Shown in pieces: positions 10,600 to 22,381 of a stretch of 64,000 bases of DNA; within the stretch, counting starts at the first letter, position 1; each line of letters opens with the position of its first letter. The DNA is taken from positions 4,729,428 through 4,793,427 of the forward strand of contig LR990049.1 in assembly GCA_905147135.1 (NCBI GenBank), given 5' to 3'. Both the position numbers and the translations under genes were made by a program. The notes beneath the pieces were generated by a model. That model was not told where the DNA came from and ran no database searches. It saw only the letters and a program-made list of their open reading frames with translations. Source of the DNA: Blastobasis lacticolella. Taxonomy: Eukaryota; Arthropoda; Insecta; Lepidoptera; Blastobasidae.

Positions 10600-12030
10600 A
10601 ACAGTGTACAATATGGTTCATTCACTTAATTTAAAGTCAACAGGAATGCTTAATATTTGAAAAAAATCTTTATTAAACAAATGGTAAACTGCAGTTAAAG
10701 TCAGCAGGGAAACAAAATTTAAGAAGGTGGTAGTACAAGATACATTTTATTGTACGAGAATTTTAGGTAAGTTTTACCACGTTAACATACAATCTGTTAG
10801 ATACAGTATTACGATTATGTCATGTTCCTAGCTGTTTGTTATTGTTTAGATAATTGCACAAAGCATTCCCTTGTATTCTGTGGCTCAACATTACCTGCTG
10901 TAATATTCCTGTCTCAATTTCTGTAAAGGTTGCCTGGAAGAGATCGTTTGTAGCGATGAGGCCGCATTTGCTCAAATGTGTTGCTTGTTATTGTAAGTGA
11001 TATTGTAATATTTTATGAGCAATAAACTGTTTAATCTATGTGTTTTATCTTTATTGGGTCGCAGCAAAAGTACGACATATAATGTTTTCTCATACATCCA
11101 AACCATGCGCCTCTCCGTTCGAAAATCGTCCGGTGGCAAATTAAAATGCTAGCGCAGCATACATACAGGCAAACCACGGCGACTGCCACAGCCAATCTCA
11201 AAACTGAGGTCTACAAATTTTGCGCTAGATGTTTATTAGCCATGCTACTTTAAAAAGTAAGTTCTTAAGTAAGTATTCCTTTCTCAATCTTGAGCACTAA
11301 AACTTATGCATCCAAACCTAGGACTTGTTCAAACCATAAAGAGCGGCTTCCGAACCGCTCAGTTTTGGCCTGGATACATTTATTCTAACATTGACACTAA
11401 AAGAATATATTAATTCTCTTCCTTGGTAACAGTCCGGTCTCTAGTTGCTCGACAAACAAGTGCTAATGGAAATTTTAATTCCATTCCCAGCGATGTTTGT
11501 TCCCACCGATCGATGAAACTTCAAAGAGTGCTCGTGTTTTCTTATTTCGAAAGTTTTATTAAATATTACCTCTGAGGGGGAGACGTTTTTATTTATTCTA
11601 CGACAATTTAATTTAAATTTAGCCTGCGATCAACAGGTATCATTCGTAACACCTGCCGCTTGAGGTTTCCGTCGTATTTGTCTTGACATTTGTTCTTATT
11701 TGTAGTGATTTGATAGACGTTTGGGAGATGGCAGTATTGGACTTAAACAACAGAGAAATGGTTCTGACACGTTTTCTTTAGAAAGGACTTGTAGCATTAG
11801 TACGATATGTATGATATATAGGTATGAAGAATACCACAAGCCATCATAAACATAAGCCGATATTAGTCGAACTATCCTTAACTTGTCGCTTTCACCACAC
11901 AGATATACGCATAATTTTTTTAGAGTGGTAACCATAGATCTTGGTAAGTTAGCTACTTCCTTGGTTCTGGTCTGTGAAGGTAATATAATAGTTTAGTCAT
12001 CGTATAAACGAAATATCCCAACAGCTGAAT
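10600..12030. other. Unique sequence, nothing recognised
   Basis: No gene or repeat family recognised. AATAAA-like words near 10665 and 11020 are not tied to any coding frame. A GAGCGG-CCGCTC hairpin lies near 11341. Confidence 0.3.
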
Positions 12031-12035
12031 CTCAA

Positions 12036-12150
12036 CACTTCTTCTTTCCGTCCTCAAGCAATGCGTTGCCATCGTCGCAAAGTATATTATTTCATGTCCG
12101 CTAACGAAGATGTCCGTGGTACCGCCTTATTGAAGACAACGCAACGACAC
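12036..12150 (+). repeat. Local duplication, unit 1
   Basis: GCTAACGAAGATGTCCGTGG and GAAGACAACGCAACG align with unit 2 at 12515-12620 (CTAACGAAGACGTCCGCGG, GAAGACAACGCGACTC). The units are diverged, about 480 bp apart and in the same orientation. Confidence 0.5.
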
Positions 12151-12514
12151 CTTATTCCATTTTAAGAAAGATTTTGTGTCCGTTGATCCGCGGATTTTTG
12201 TTAATGCTGCTCCCCTCCGGCACCGCAACATATTATGTAGGCAGACGTCTCACATCCTTAGTTATTCTGCTGCAGAGCATGACGTAAAGAAACATATACA
12301 GTAGTATAGTGTAGTCGTAAAAATCAAACTTAGCTTATTTTGATTTCTGTAAGTATAATCGAAATTCTCATGACCTGCAAACAAACCTATCTCATCACTA
12401 AAATACAGTACAGTACAGGACTGTACTGTGGCTTACTGTATACAATATTTTTCTCCTTCCAACGGCCTTGATTCTCACCACTCTTCCAGTCTAACAACGA
12501 AATTACCCAACACT

Positions 12515-12755
12515 TTTCTCCCTGCCCGTGCTCCTGCAATACGTCGTCACAAAGCGTTTTAATTCATACCCACTAACGAAGACGTCCGCGGGGCGCCTCG
12601 AAGACAACGCGACTCGGCGTAATTTCCGGTTTTTAGTTTCAAAGAGACGCGCGGGGGCGCCTCCGCTTCCGGTGCTTCTAGTGGGGGCGCTACCTGAGGT
12701 TCTCGATAAGAAGAGAGAGATATCATGCGATATGGTAAGGCATTTTCGTGAATAA
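12515..12755 (+). repeat. Local duplication, unit 2, with GC-rich extension
   Basis: Homologous to unit 1 at its start, then a CG-rich stretch (GACGCGCGGGGGCGCCTCCG near 12646). A 75-codon frame crosses it but has no recognisable family; the proline- and leucine-rich tail looks compositional. Confidence 0.4.
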
Positions 12756-13425
12756 CAAGCTATTGAAGCGTATTCGTAAATTATTCCACACTATAAGTGA
12801 CTTGTTTTAAGGTGCCTGTATAAAATAGCTTCTCGTAACAACCACCTGTAAATCTTTAAAGTGGCCACTCACCCTCGTGTGATTTGATCCAATGGCATGA
12901 TCAAATATGATTGATGAAGCCAATCTTACCCCACACACTGTCAAGGTCATGACGTTCTTCGAAAATTTCTCCACACATGCGTCAGTTTTACTTCATGATG
13001 TCACGTGATAAAGCGGCTCGAAAGTGAGTAGCTACCATTAGTTTTACTTACACATGCCAAGTGTTTAAAAGCTGAAAGTAAGTTGAAAAACGGCTGTTGC
13101 ACAAAACACCTACCAAAGGCATGAAACTAGGTCCCTACAGGCAGTTAATTACTTCCTTGCATCACATATCTCCGCTTCCGAACATTGGGGGTTGTTTTCC
13201 GTTTTGTGTTTCCGACAAAGAGTATCAGAAAAAAACACCGTGGTAAGGCCCTAGGAAGCACTTTGACAAACACGGATGAGCTTGGAATTGGTTCCGCTGT
13301 TTAGTCGGCGGATCGCTTCCTGCTGTTCTGTTTATATGGCATATTATAATTTTCAGTCACATCACATGCTAGCTGATGATGAAGTTCGATTGCCCTGGAT
13401 TTTATGGCGTCTTATTATTATCTTA
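12756..13425. other. Unique sequence, nothing recognised
   Basis: No gene, repeat or RNA recognised in this stretch. Confidence 0.3.
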
Positions 13426-13428
13426 CCA

Positions 13429-13590
13429 AGATCCAATCTGGTCAGGTTCCACTGATAACAGGTTCCCAGTGGTCAGACGGCAGTCGCTTTACTGCAAGTA
13501 ATTACCTGATCAGTCAAATCCTGGATCATGGTTAAGGCTGACCTTGGGCTCTCGCGTGCGAGAACACAACAAGGATATTGACGCTTTTAT
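13429..13590 (+). mobile_element. SINE family A, 5'-truncated
   Basis: Starts in the body (GATCCAATCTGGTCAGGTTC), includes GGCAGTCGCTTTACTG and CAAATCCTGGATCATGGTTA and ends with GATATTGACGCTTTTATTAT. The tRNA-like head is missing. Confidence 0.7.
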
Positions 13591-13612
13591 TATTATTTAT
13601 TTATTTATGATG

Positions 13613-13830
13613 GACTAGTGGACCCGGCGGGACTTCGTTCGCGTACACCTACTTTACCCGTACCTACCCTTTTTTTCTTACTTATAAACCTTTCTCTTCA
13701 ATCACTCTATCCATTGTTGAAAATAGCATTAAAATCCTTTGCGTAGTTTTAAAGATCTAAGCGTACGTAAGATACATCCATATATAAATATTAGTGACAG
13801 ACGGCGGGAAGCGACTTGGTTTTATGTTAC
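13613..13830 (+). repeat. Lepidopteran 'CCCGGC...AAGCGACTT' repeat, copy 2
   Basis: GACTAGTGGACCCGGCGGGA, then TTCGTTCGCGTACACC, TCTTCAATCACTCTATCC, GCGTAGTTTTAAAGATCTAA and GGCGGGAAGCGACTTGG. Follows directly on the tail of the SINE at 13429-13590. Confidence 0.75.
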
Positions 13831-14414
13831 CGCTTTATATTGGCATTGTTTAAAATTCACTACATTTTTACGATTTTCACCAATAAATAGCATTATTATA
13901 ACAATCAGTGCTCAACCAAAACCCGCACCAGCCCAATAAAAAGCTAAAATACTTCGTTAAACACGTCATCAGGCATCCCTTCCAATTTATTCCTGCTGCG
14001 GTGTGCAACGCGATATTCAATGGTCGCCCGTTGAAGACGGTAACTGGAGGTATGATAAAAATTTCCAATATATCTTTGTTTACACTTCCAATCTGGAGAG
14101 GAGGCCGCGGGCAACAATTCAGCTTACAATAAAGGGGCGCTAGACATTGCCGACCCCTTGTTTTATAGAAATGAAGACGCCGGGGGCGCTAATATTGCTC
14201 GATGGCGTAATGATAAGGTAAGTGTATCGATCCCCCTTTCTGAAATTGTCTACACAATTGCAATATTCTGGAGTGTTCTCTGAATTATGTTAAATGTGAC
14301 AGTATTTTAGAGAAAACAGTTTTTGAAATATATAACATACAGATTATGATAACAATCATACTACAAAACTGGAAACAAGAAATATGCAGGCAGTTCACCG
14401 TTACGGTGCAGATT

Positions 14415-14515
14415 GAGCATTTTTTTTTTATTATCTATAGGTTTGCATTTGACCTCAACTCACCTGATGGAAAGCGACGATGAGGTCGAAGATGTAGTAT
14501 GCTTGCCTAGAAGAT
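14415..14515 (-). mobile_element. LINE tail fragment of the 63.2 kb type
   Basis: A T-run, then TTTGCATTTGACCTCAACTC and GGAAAGCGACGATGAGGTCG, matches the better copy at 63163-63393. The T-run marks the reversed poly(A) end. Confidence 0.5.
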
Positions 14516-14622
14516 TATACTACTATTCACTCTTGACCGGCTTTGCCTGTTTTTGACGTGAAACTTCTTTAAAATCACACCGTCAGAAAACTGGACCGTA
14601 TCGAAAATATCTATTTTTACCT

Positions 14623-14885
14623 TCATCATCACAGCCCGTAACAGTCCACTGCAGGACTTAGGGCCTCTCCCACGAAAGGGGAGGTTATTGCCATAATCTC
14701 CACGCTTGGCAGGCGGGTTGGAGATCGCAGTGTTTAAATAATACAATGGAAAATGCTGCTGTCCATTTTCCAGACTACGGAGACTCTTGATTTTTTGCCT
14801 CGAAAACATTAGTCGCCTTGTACGACACCCATGAGTGTAAGGGGTTGGTGCTATTCTACTCTGCCGGACACCACACGGCCAATTT
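14623..14885 (+). repeat. 'GTCCACTGC' dispersed repeat
   Basis: CATCATCACAGCCCGTAAC, GTCCACTGCAGGACTTAGGG, GGTTGGAGATCGCAGTG and CGCCTTGTACGACACCCATG. Other copies: 25350 and 58485 in the same orientation, 52390 and 60983 inverted. The (ATC) word at one end suggests a retroposed 3' end. Long frames across it on either strand are artefacts of this repeat. Confidence 0.65.
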
Positions 14886-15785
14886 TTACCTTTATAGCTG
14901 CAAATCAATTAGTTTTAGGAACATGAATCTTTAGCGTGTATAGTCAACTCGCTGTTTAGACCATAAATTTGCGTCGGGTGGCGGGGACGGGCACTGCATT
15001 GAAAGAACGATAGGCGCGCTTCCGCGCATTTCTATTCAGTGTTACTCACGCGTCATATGTGATATGGCGGTTATTCTTGCGTATATTTATTTAGTTTATC
15101 TACAACAATCGATCCATATAAAAATAGGTGTAATTTGGACAAAAAGTGTAGTAAAATATACGAAAACTATTATTAAATACATATTTACAACGAATTTGCG
15201 AATCTCCTATTGTAGCGGTTATCCATGGGTAGCGATGATCACTTACCCGATGGTAGATAAATAAGATAATTGACCGGCTTACCCGTTTTCCCATCCATAA
15301 CAGAAAAAAGCCGTATATCTCCCTCGATTTTATTATATAAAAAGTACCAATATTCTTTCATCAGTCACTGAAACGTATCTATAAAGGGACTGTATCGCAA
15401 ATTTCATTAAGCGCAAAGTAAATGGGGCGAACTCCGTATTTCACACTTGGAAAATTTTCAAAAGAACCAACTCGTAATACCCAATACTGCGTTTAAAGGA
15501 GAGGCCGCAAAATAAAATTCTGTTTATTGTGAAGCCACCGAAGCATTGGAATGGAAAAGTATTTTCATGTAATTGCTTGTTCTTGTTTGAAGTGTGTTTA
15601 TGGATTTTTCCATTTCTGAGGAGGCTGTGTGATTCATTGATGTTTTTATTGGGGTATTTGACTCTGAATGCTTTGTGACAAAAAGCGAAGACTTCCAGGC
15701 ACAGTTTCTTAAATGTTCTACTACTATAATTTTATGAAACAATTAAAAGCAACCACAAATATCTCAATCACAGGAATCTCATAAA
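14886..15785. other. Unique sequence, nothing recognised
   Basis: A 66-codon plus-strand frame at 15064-15264 is hydrophobic but has no family resemblance. A weak similarity to LINE tails (CACTTACCCGATGGTAGATA) lies near 15241. Confidence 0.3.
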
Positions 15786-16035
15786 ACCTTTTTTGTTTCA
15801 TACTATTGGTAAACAGGCAAGCTTTGTGCTACCTGATGGAAAGTGATCACAGCTGCCGACATTAGAAACATCAAAGGCTTCACCATTTCATTGCCCATTA
15901 AACGAGATCTCTAATATAGCTCTTGAAGGATTCCATATTTAATTTAACGAAATATTGTGGCTGATAGCTAATTTTATCCGAATACGAGCTAGAAACATTG
16001 TTCTTCATTCGAAACGTTGCATGCTCACCAACAGA
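15786..16035 (-). mobile_element. 5'-truncated LINE 3' end ('WNELP' family)
   Basis: AAACAGGCAAGCTTTGTGCT, GATGGAAAGTGATCAC, then CCATATTTAATTTAACG and CCGAATACGAGCTAGAAACA match the minus-strand copy at 23862-24085 with substitutions. The coding remnant is destroyed. Confidence 0.55.
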
Positions 16036-16864
16036 GGGTGTGGCGTGGATTTGTACCTAATCCGCACCGGGTGGTGTGTTGTGGGCATCATATCATAATG
16101 TTGCTTACTCACTTCATTATTGCTATTTGAGTAGTTCCAAGTTCAAATTTCTCTAAAGACTTCATAACCAACCGAGTGAAACAATAAAAATAAAATACCA
16201 ATACATTTGCAGACTGAGCAATTTATTCGATCGTTTCCACTCGAAAGGCGAACATTTTCTCGATATAATCTCGTTGAGTTTGAGCGAGTCTTTTCAAGCG
16301 AACGATACCGCTCAAGCGTCTCCAATCGCCGAGGCGATTTGAATGAACCTCTGCTAATTTCTTAGTTCCTGGTACAGTGAAGCAGATATTGCTGAAGAAA
16401 ACTGGATAACTTTCGACACAAAAAGATGGATGTTATAAGAATCTATGTGTCTGTGTATATGTGTCTGTTTGTAGGATGATAGCTCCCGAATGGATGACCG
16501 GGAGTGTTACAAGTATGACGTATTCTATGTCTGTAGGGTCGTAGGGTTTTTATGATTTTCTTTGTTTGAAAACCTTAGTTTGGTAAATATTTGAGTACTG
16601 ATAACATTATTATTTGTCGGAAATCAGTTAGGTTTCAGATTGACAGGTATACTGCTATGTAATTATGTGATTGTAGTTTTATGTAGTACGAGATTATGCC
16701 CGCGATTTGGGCGCATTGTTCAGTGTAAACCTTCCAAAAACATTGCGATTTAACAAAATTTTCTTTAAAAATGTATTGAAATTTATATTATTTTATATAT
16801 TTTCTTGAATTGTGTGTAACACAAGGATTTCAAGTCCTGTGTCTCTGTGATTAATTTTCTAATG

Positions 16865-17062
16865 GTAAGTGGTAACTGTCGCCCATAACATCTACAATTC
16901 ATACATTTAGATAGCAGATAACAATAATGTAGAAACGCAGGTATCACTGTGAGGACTAAGATGCCTCATGCCTGGCTAGTTTATCCAGCGAAATTACAGG
17001 CAAGCGGCCAAACCAAAACACAACAATGCAAGCATTGTTGCTTGGCGGCAGATTCTGTTCGA
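16865..17062 (+). repeat. Dispersed repeat with 'GGTAACTG' start, copy 1
   Basis: GGTAAGTGGTAACTGTCGCC, then AATGTAGAAACGCAGGTATC and AACACAACAATGCAAGCATT is homologous to 35530-35695. This looks like one of the lepidopteran LINE or Helitron-like tails; family not settled. Confidence 0.5.
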
Positions 17063-17805
17063 TAATCTACAACTGATTCTATCCATATTCATTGATTCTT
17101 CTATCTGAAAATGTTGTATGAATTTCTTGAACCAAAACTCAAGCCGATATCAAACTCGTTCGCTTCCAAATCGCTTTATGATAACTTCTAAACTTTGGCT
17201 AATATGATAAAAAACTCGTCTACACATGACGCTTCCCTAAAACATATTCTTTCACAAAGTTTCCTGATGTAAATGTTGGGATAAGCCTTTGTGTTTTGAA
17301 ACTTTTGGTGACATACATAGTTGTATAATCGGTTGCGAGTTAGAATTTGAAATAGAATCGCACGAATACTCTGTCATATTCGCTTTGTTTAAAAATGAAG
17401 AAAATTCCAGGAATGTTCTAAGGATTCTTGGTCTACCGAATTCTTATAAATTGTCTGTATAACCTCTGGCTTACTCGTAACATCGAAGCTATCAGACACA
17501 TAAATCTATTGACTTATTATTTAGATTTGCCTTGTATCAAATGATGTATTTTCTGAACTATTTCTTCACATAACATTTGCGATGAAAGTGTATGTTATAT
17601 TAGTTGGTTTGTTTATTGCTTTTACGCTATTTGCATGGTTGATCATATTCTAATATTACTCGTAGCCAGACAAATATTTATTTGACCCAAATAGGCATTA
17701 ATAATAAGTATCGTCAATACAATCGCAGTCTTGTAACTTAAGTTCACGTTGCGTCTTTAAACTCTTGTCCACTACTCAAAAACTCATGTAGATTTTACTA
17801 GGAGT
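17063..17805. other. Unique sequence, nothing recognised
   Basis: No gene or repeat recognised. Confidence 0.3.
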
Positions 17806-17809
17806 ATTT

Positions 17810-17960
17810 TTCTCCTATTACTATTTATTTAACTATTTATTGCACACAATAAAGAAAAACAGAGATATAACATAGATATAACTGACACAACAGGCACTAC
17901 TTATTTCTAAAAGAAATTTCTTCCAGCAGGCCTACAGAAAGGAAATGTTTAGCTAAGAAA
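17810..17960 (-). mobile_element. Probable LINE 3' tail
   Basis: TATTTATTGCACACAATAAA followed by TTTCTTCCAGCAGGCCTAC has the order of a reversed LINE 3' end common in Lepidoptera. Only the tail is present. Confidence 0.4.
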
Positions 17961-18175
17961 TGCAAATATGACGCGCACAATTAATGAATAATTATAAAAT
18001 ACATATGAATATGACTAATTTATATATATTATATCAATAAATACATACATACTTATACACTTAAATATTACTACATATCAATACAAATATATTAAATTTA
18101 TGGACTAGACAGGGACAGGTAGTGGTCTTTCGCTCGCTCTTTGAATATAGGCAGTGAAGGACGATCACGTACCTC

Positions 18176-18610
18176 ATAGTCTAAGAGCCAGCTTAAATCT
18201 GACAACACATTTTTTACGGTATCTGATATTTCGTCCCTATACCCAGTAAACAAGAAATGGGTACTAGCTAAGCCCGGCCGCGGTAGGTTTGGGGTCCCTC
18301 AGGTGAGTCAGGTATGAAAATTAAGTAAATTTTTAAAGTATTTTACGGCGTCTGCCGTTTTAATATGTTATAATATACCTCTAGAAAAATTGAAAAATAA
18401 TTATGGCTGCTGATTTCAAAGGTTGCAACATCCTGGCAGCCACTTTTCAAAATTCGAAAAAAAAAAAATTTTTGAAAGTATTTTACGGCGTCTGCCATTT
18501 TAATATGTTATTTATTGAACTATTTTAAGCTAATATTGAAAATGCCTGACATGTTTTCCGGTTGTAACTATCCGGTTTACAGCGAAACACTACCTGCAGT
18601 CCGTGCATAC
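18176..18610 (+). repeat. Left arm of the inverted-repeat unit
   Basis: Begins ATAGTCTAAGAGCCAGCTTA and ends near CTACCTGCAGTCCGTGC. It contains a direct 36-bp internal repeat (18338 and 18478) around GGCGTCTGCC. Near its inner end it encodes MPDMFSGCNYPVYSET and stops 12 codons later. Confidence 0.75.
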
Positions 18611-19008
18611 GTATGTCCACAGTTGTAATTTTTACATTCGTAAAATTTATATAACATTAAAATTATAAAAATTTTTAGAAATATACATTTAAACGAACAC
18701 ATCTACTACTTTAAATGTGCATAATAAGGAAAAAAAGGTCCATTATAAGGCTGTAACAAATATAAAATTATTATAAAGATGTAAAAAAAAATCAAACATT
18801 AATTAGATATATTCATTGTTCATATCAGAATAATATTTATTTTTGGAAATAATATATAATGATGAAATAATGATAAAATATTTATAATTAATTTTCATCT
18901 TCGGAATCATCTCTAGAAAGTGACAAGTCATCTTCATCCACCAAGTCAGATTCTGTAAAAATAAAATACAAATTTTTAAATAAGCAGTTGTGTGGATTTA
19001 TATAGAGC
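18611..19008. other. AT-rich interior of the inverted-repeat unit
   Basis: Very AT-rich with A-runs. No gene or repeat family recognised. Confidence 0.35.
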
Positions 19009-19494
19009 ACTAGTGGACCCGGCGCGACTTCGTTCGCGTAGCGTTCTAACCCTACACCACCCTACCTCTAGTTCTACCCTTCCCTACACCTACCGTACAC
19101 TTACCCTACACCTACCCTACACCTACCCTACACCTACCCTACACCTACCCTACACCTACCCTACACCTACCCTACACCTACCCTACACCTACCCTACACC
19201 TACCCTACACCTACCCTACACCTACCCTACACGATTTTCCCGCTTTTCTTTTCAAATTTTTCCAGAATTTTCTTTGCTATAAACCTCACGGAGCCCGAGA
19301 CCTTTCCAACGAATGCAAAACCGTGGAAATCGGTTCGTGCGTTCTGGAGTTATAGCGTCAGGAAGGAAAACCCGACTTATTTTTATATAGTAGACGAGAC
19401 CTTTCCAACGAATGCAAAACCGTGGAAATCGGTTCGTGCGTTCTGGAGTTATAGCGTCAGGAAGGAAAACCCGACTTATTTTTATATAGTAGAT
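19009..19494 (+). repeat. Lepidopteran 'CCCGGC' repeat, copy 3, with minisatellite
   Basis: Opens ACTAGTGGACCCGGCGCGAC, passes into the 12-bp array at about 19090-19232, then a different 3' part. That part contains ACGAATGCAAAACCGTGG and ends CGACTTATTTTTATATAGTA. The last 99 bp occur twice in tandem (19297-19395 and 19396-19494), nearly identical. Sits inside the 18.2-22.7 kb unit. Confidence 0.75.
19090..19232 (+). repeat. 12-bp minisatellite (CCTACCCTACAC)n
   Basis: About eleven uninterrupted units after two variant ones. The same CCTAC-rich words occur unarrayed in other copies of the family (41030-41130, 49025-49080), so the array expanded from within the element. Confidence 0.9.
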
Positions 19495-20425
19495 AATGAA
19501 AAACAAAAATATTTGCTAATGTCATCAACTTAAAAATCTTAGTTCTTATATGTAAAATTAATAAAACAAGCCAGCGAGTAACTTATATTGTAAATTTTCT
19601 TTTCAAACATTTTATTATTATTATTAGGTGTTATAGATTAATAGACAAGTAGCATTTCTTCTGATATGTCTATACAACATTGCAGTGCTGATAATAGCTT
19701 TCACTTCCATAATACATACTACAGTTTAGTTCACTGAAAAATATTATTAATTTTTCACCAAATGTCCGCCTTGTTTTTAACAGAAGGGGCGGTTACCTAT
19801 GAGAGCCTATAGCCCCATGTCTGAGAACCAATTCCAACTATTCACAATTCACAACCTTATGGTATGGCAAGTGATAAACAATATTAGTCTTAGATGGTGT
19901 GCGATTTATCCTTGTGCTGTGTCCACGCAATGCTTCAGCACCTTTCATATTGTAATGTTTATATTTTTAGTGGGTGAAGTAGCGCTTAACCTAGAGGCTC
20001 GGAATGAAATATGGTGTTTGAATTTGAAATAACTGATTTATTAGCTGGTCTTATTTTACACAGAAATGTCCCTAGGTTTACGCGTAAGGATAAGAATACA
20101 AGGGTTATGTAGAGAGTTGATCGATAACGCACATGAGTCTATGATATCTTATATTTAAATTCACTCAGCTGCGTGTTAAGGAGTCTTGACCAAAGTCGAG
20201 CAGGAGCATCCCCTGGAGCAGCTGGCCAGAACTGCTCCAAGCAGACGGCCGCTCAACCCCACTTATGGGCTGGTACCAAGCACCTCCTGAAATGATCACA
20301 CCGTTGCAATCATTCAGGGGGGGGGGAAATAATAAAAAGGAAGTGAGCAATCTATTCGTTCTCAGCTGGCTTTGGGGGGAAATGGGTGTGACAATAGGCT
20401 GTCAATAACCGGGATAAAGAAGCAA
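19495..20425. other. Interior of the inverted-repeat unit, no gene recognised
   Basis: A 77-codon plus-strand frame (19799-20032) has no family resemblance. A run of nine G lies near 20318. Nothing else seen. Confidence 0.3.
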
Positions 20426-20427
20426 AA

Positions 20428-20712
20428 GCGTGCGGCATGCCAGGCTAGCGGCATAACCTCCAACGCCAGATGATGTAAGGTGGCAGGATTTAGCAAAGGC
20501 AGTGCAGCACGCGGTCACGCCAGGTTGCGTGGCATAACCTCGAACATCAGATGATGATGGGTGGCAAAAACAAGCAAAGCACTGTAACACGCGGTCACGA
20601 CAGGTCGCGCGGCATAACCTCCAACACCAGATGATGATGGGTGGCAGAAATAAGCAAAGCACTGTAACACGCGGTCACGACAGGTCGCGCGGCATAACCT
20701 CCAACGACATAA
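20428..20712 (+). repeat. 80-bp minisatellite, about 3.5 units
   Basis: The unit start GCATAACCTC recurs at 20451, 20532, 20612 and 20692 (spacing 81, 80, 80). Units share ACGCGGTCACGACAGGTCGC and CAGATGATGATGGGTGGCA. The last two units are almost identical and the first is more diverged. CG-rich compared with the AT-rich surroundings. Frames through it are artefacts of the repeat. Confidence 0.9.
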
Positions 20713-22180
20713 CGTGGCATAACGACAAGACGGGGCCATGCTAGGCCACGCGTGGCACAGCTTCAATCACTTAACAGCGGGATGGAGAAATAGCCAAGTA
20801 AAGCTTGCTTACCTGTTGGAGGTGGGTCCCAAAGCTTCCTACGCGTCGCGGCCACTGGCGACGGGCGTAGGCAACTGGGCGCGGGACGGTAGGAGGCGTG
20901 CCTCCTACACTACGTCGGCTGAAAACACCAAAAAGGTTAACATGGGCTTCATCGCGCCACGCGGATGTCAACAAGCCATCGCGATATGCTACTTACGTGG
21001 GAAATTCCGGGAGAATACTCTCACCACCAACTACCGCAGTGTCCCGTTTGTTTGAAAAGGTGACAGGCTAGCAATTGTGCTGCGCAGTCGCATGTGCGTG
21101 GCCGCCTTTCGGGCAGGACGTAGCCGACAACACGTGGACACAATATTTTCCACAATATCTATCACTATTCTGACTGGTTCTGCTGAAAATATTAAGGAAT
21201 TAGCACCGCGCAAACAAACAACAATGAAATCTAGCGGCTCCGATAACACTTACGAGATTCACTAGGTATTTATTTTTAACAAGACACCAGTAACTGTGGG
21301 GGCTTCGGTCAGGCAAAAGGACTGAGAACCCGCGTGCTCCGGGCTTTATTCCTCGGCCTCCGCCCTAACCTACTCGCAAATAAAACCTATAACAAAAAAA
21401 CGGCTTGGGGTTGTCAAGCTATAACTTTTATCGAAATTCAGCGAAAGGTAAAAAACTCATACAGCCAAACGGTGACGCTAGAAACGAACAATTCAAATTA
21501 AGGTGAAGGCCAAGTTTCACCCAAATAAAAGGATTACAGGCAACCTGAAACGAATCTATGTAATATTAAATTGACGTAATTCCGATTCAACTCCATCGGA
21601 ACCTGTAATAAAAAGGCCAAAGACCAATTTGGTGATTCTGAGATAAAACCAATTATCCATTCTATAACATTCCAGTTATAGAATGTAAAATATAAAAAGA
21701 AAAGAATGAAATGGAATTAACCATAATAAACATATTTATTAGTTTATTTATTTCTGCAGGAAATTAGTTTTATGTCAGCAACACCAGCGTTTAGTTTTCT
21801 AAAAATTGACATTTCGGCAAAGGGAATCAGTCATCATACAGCCATGCGTTGACTGATATTTCTCAGTCGAGAAATATATGTTACAATATTAAACATTTGA
21901 TGAAAGTAAAGCTTGTAAGTCTCATTGTTGTCACCCTGTATCCTTATTTCTTTCAGTGTGGTGAGGTTCGATTCTTGTAGTCTTTCCTGATATGACTTTT
22001 TCAGTGCTGCCGGTATCTTGGTGGCTCTTCCCTGCACACTCTTGAGAACAACAATGTCTTGTAGAGAGTTTTAACACTTCTCACCTTAGAAAAAACAGTA
22101 AGAGACGTAATCACAGTGTGTGTATTAAATTATTCATTTGTTTTCGCATATGGACTTAATGTTGGCGATAAAACGTATTT
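20713..22180. other. Interior of the inverted-repeat unit, right part
   Basis: CG-rich to about 21250, with a 105-codon frame at 20738-21055 that has no recognisable motif, then AT-rich. A perfect 11-bp-stem hairpin (CATTCTATAAC-ATTCCA-GTTATAGAATG) lies at 21658-21685. No transposase or reverse transcriptase motif found. Confidence 0.35.
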
Positions 22181-22183
22181 TCA

Positions 22184-22381
22184 TCAGCCGCATGAACTTC
22201 GGCGAACATCCTCCAAAAAAAATATCCCCTTCCAGACATTTTTGGCACGAAAAGAATAACTATCTCCAAACGAACCACATGTTTTCTGAGCATAGACTGC
22301 AGGTACTGTTTCGCTGTAAACCGGATAGTTACAACCGGAAAAAATGTAAGCCATTTTTAATATTAGCTTAAAATAGTTCAA
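22184..22381 (-). pseudogene. Short frame shared by both inverted arms
   Basis: Read on the minus strand, 65 codons include FSGCNYPVYSETVPAV, then diverge from the left arm at the arm boundary. The left arm encodes FSGCNYPVYSETLPAV on the plus strand. Conservation of this peptide between arms is expected from arm homology alone. No domain recognised; it could be the N-terminal remnant of an element-encoded protein. Confidence 0.25.

Noticed and set aside
14507..14908. 133-codon minus-strand frame
   Set aside because: Lies across a LINE tail and the GTCCACTGC repeat; the same repeat elsewhere has stops in this frame.
20402..20766. Cysteine-rich minus-strand frames of 83-86 codons
   Set aside because: They are translations of the 80-bp minisatellite. 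The repeated cysteines come from the repeat unit, not from a zinc-binding domain.
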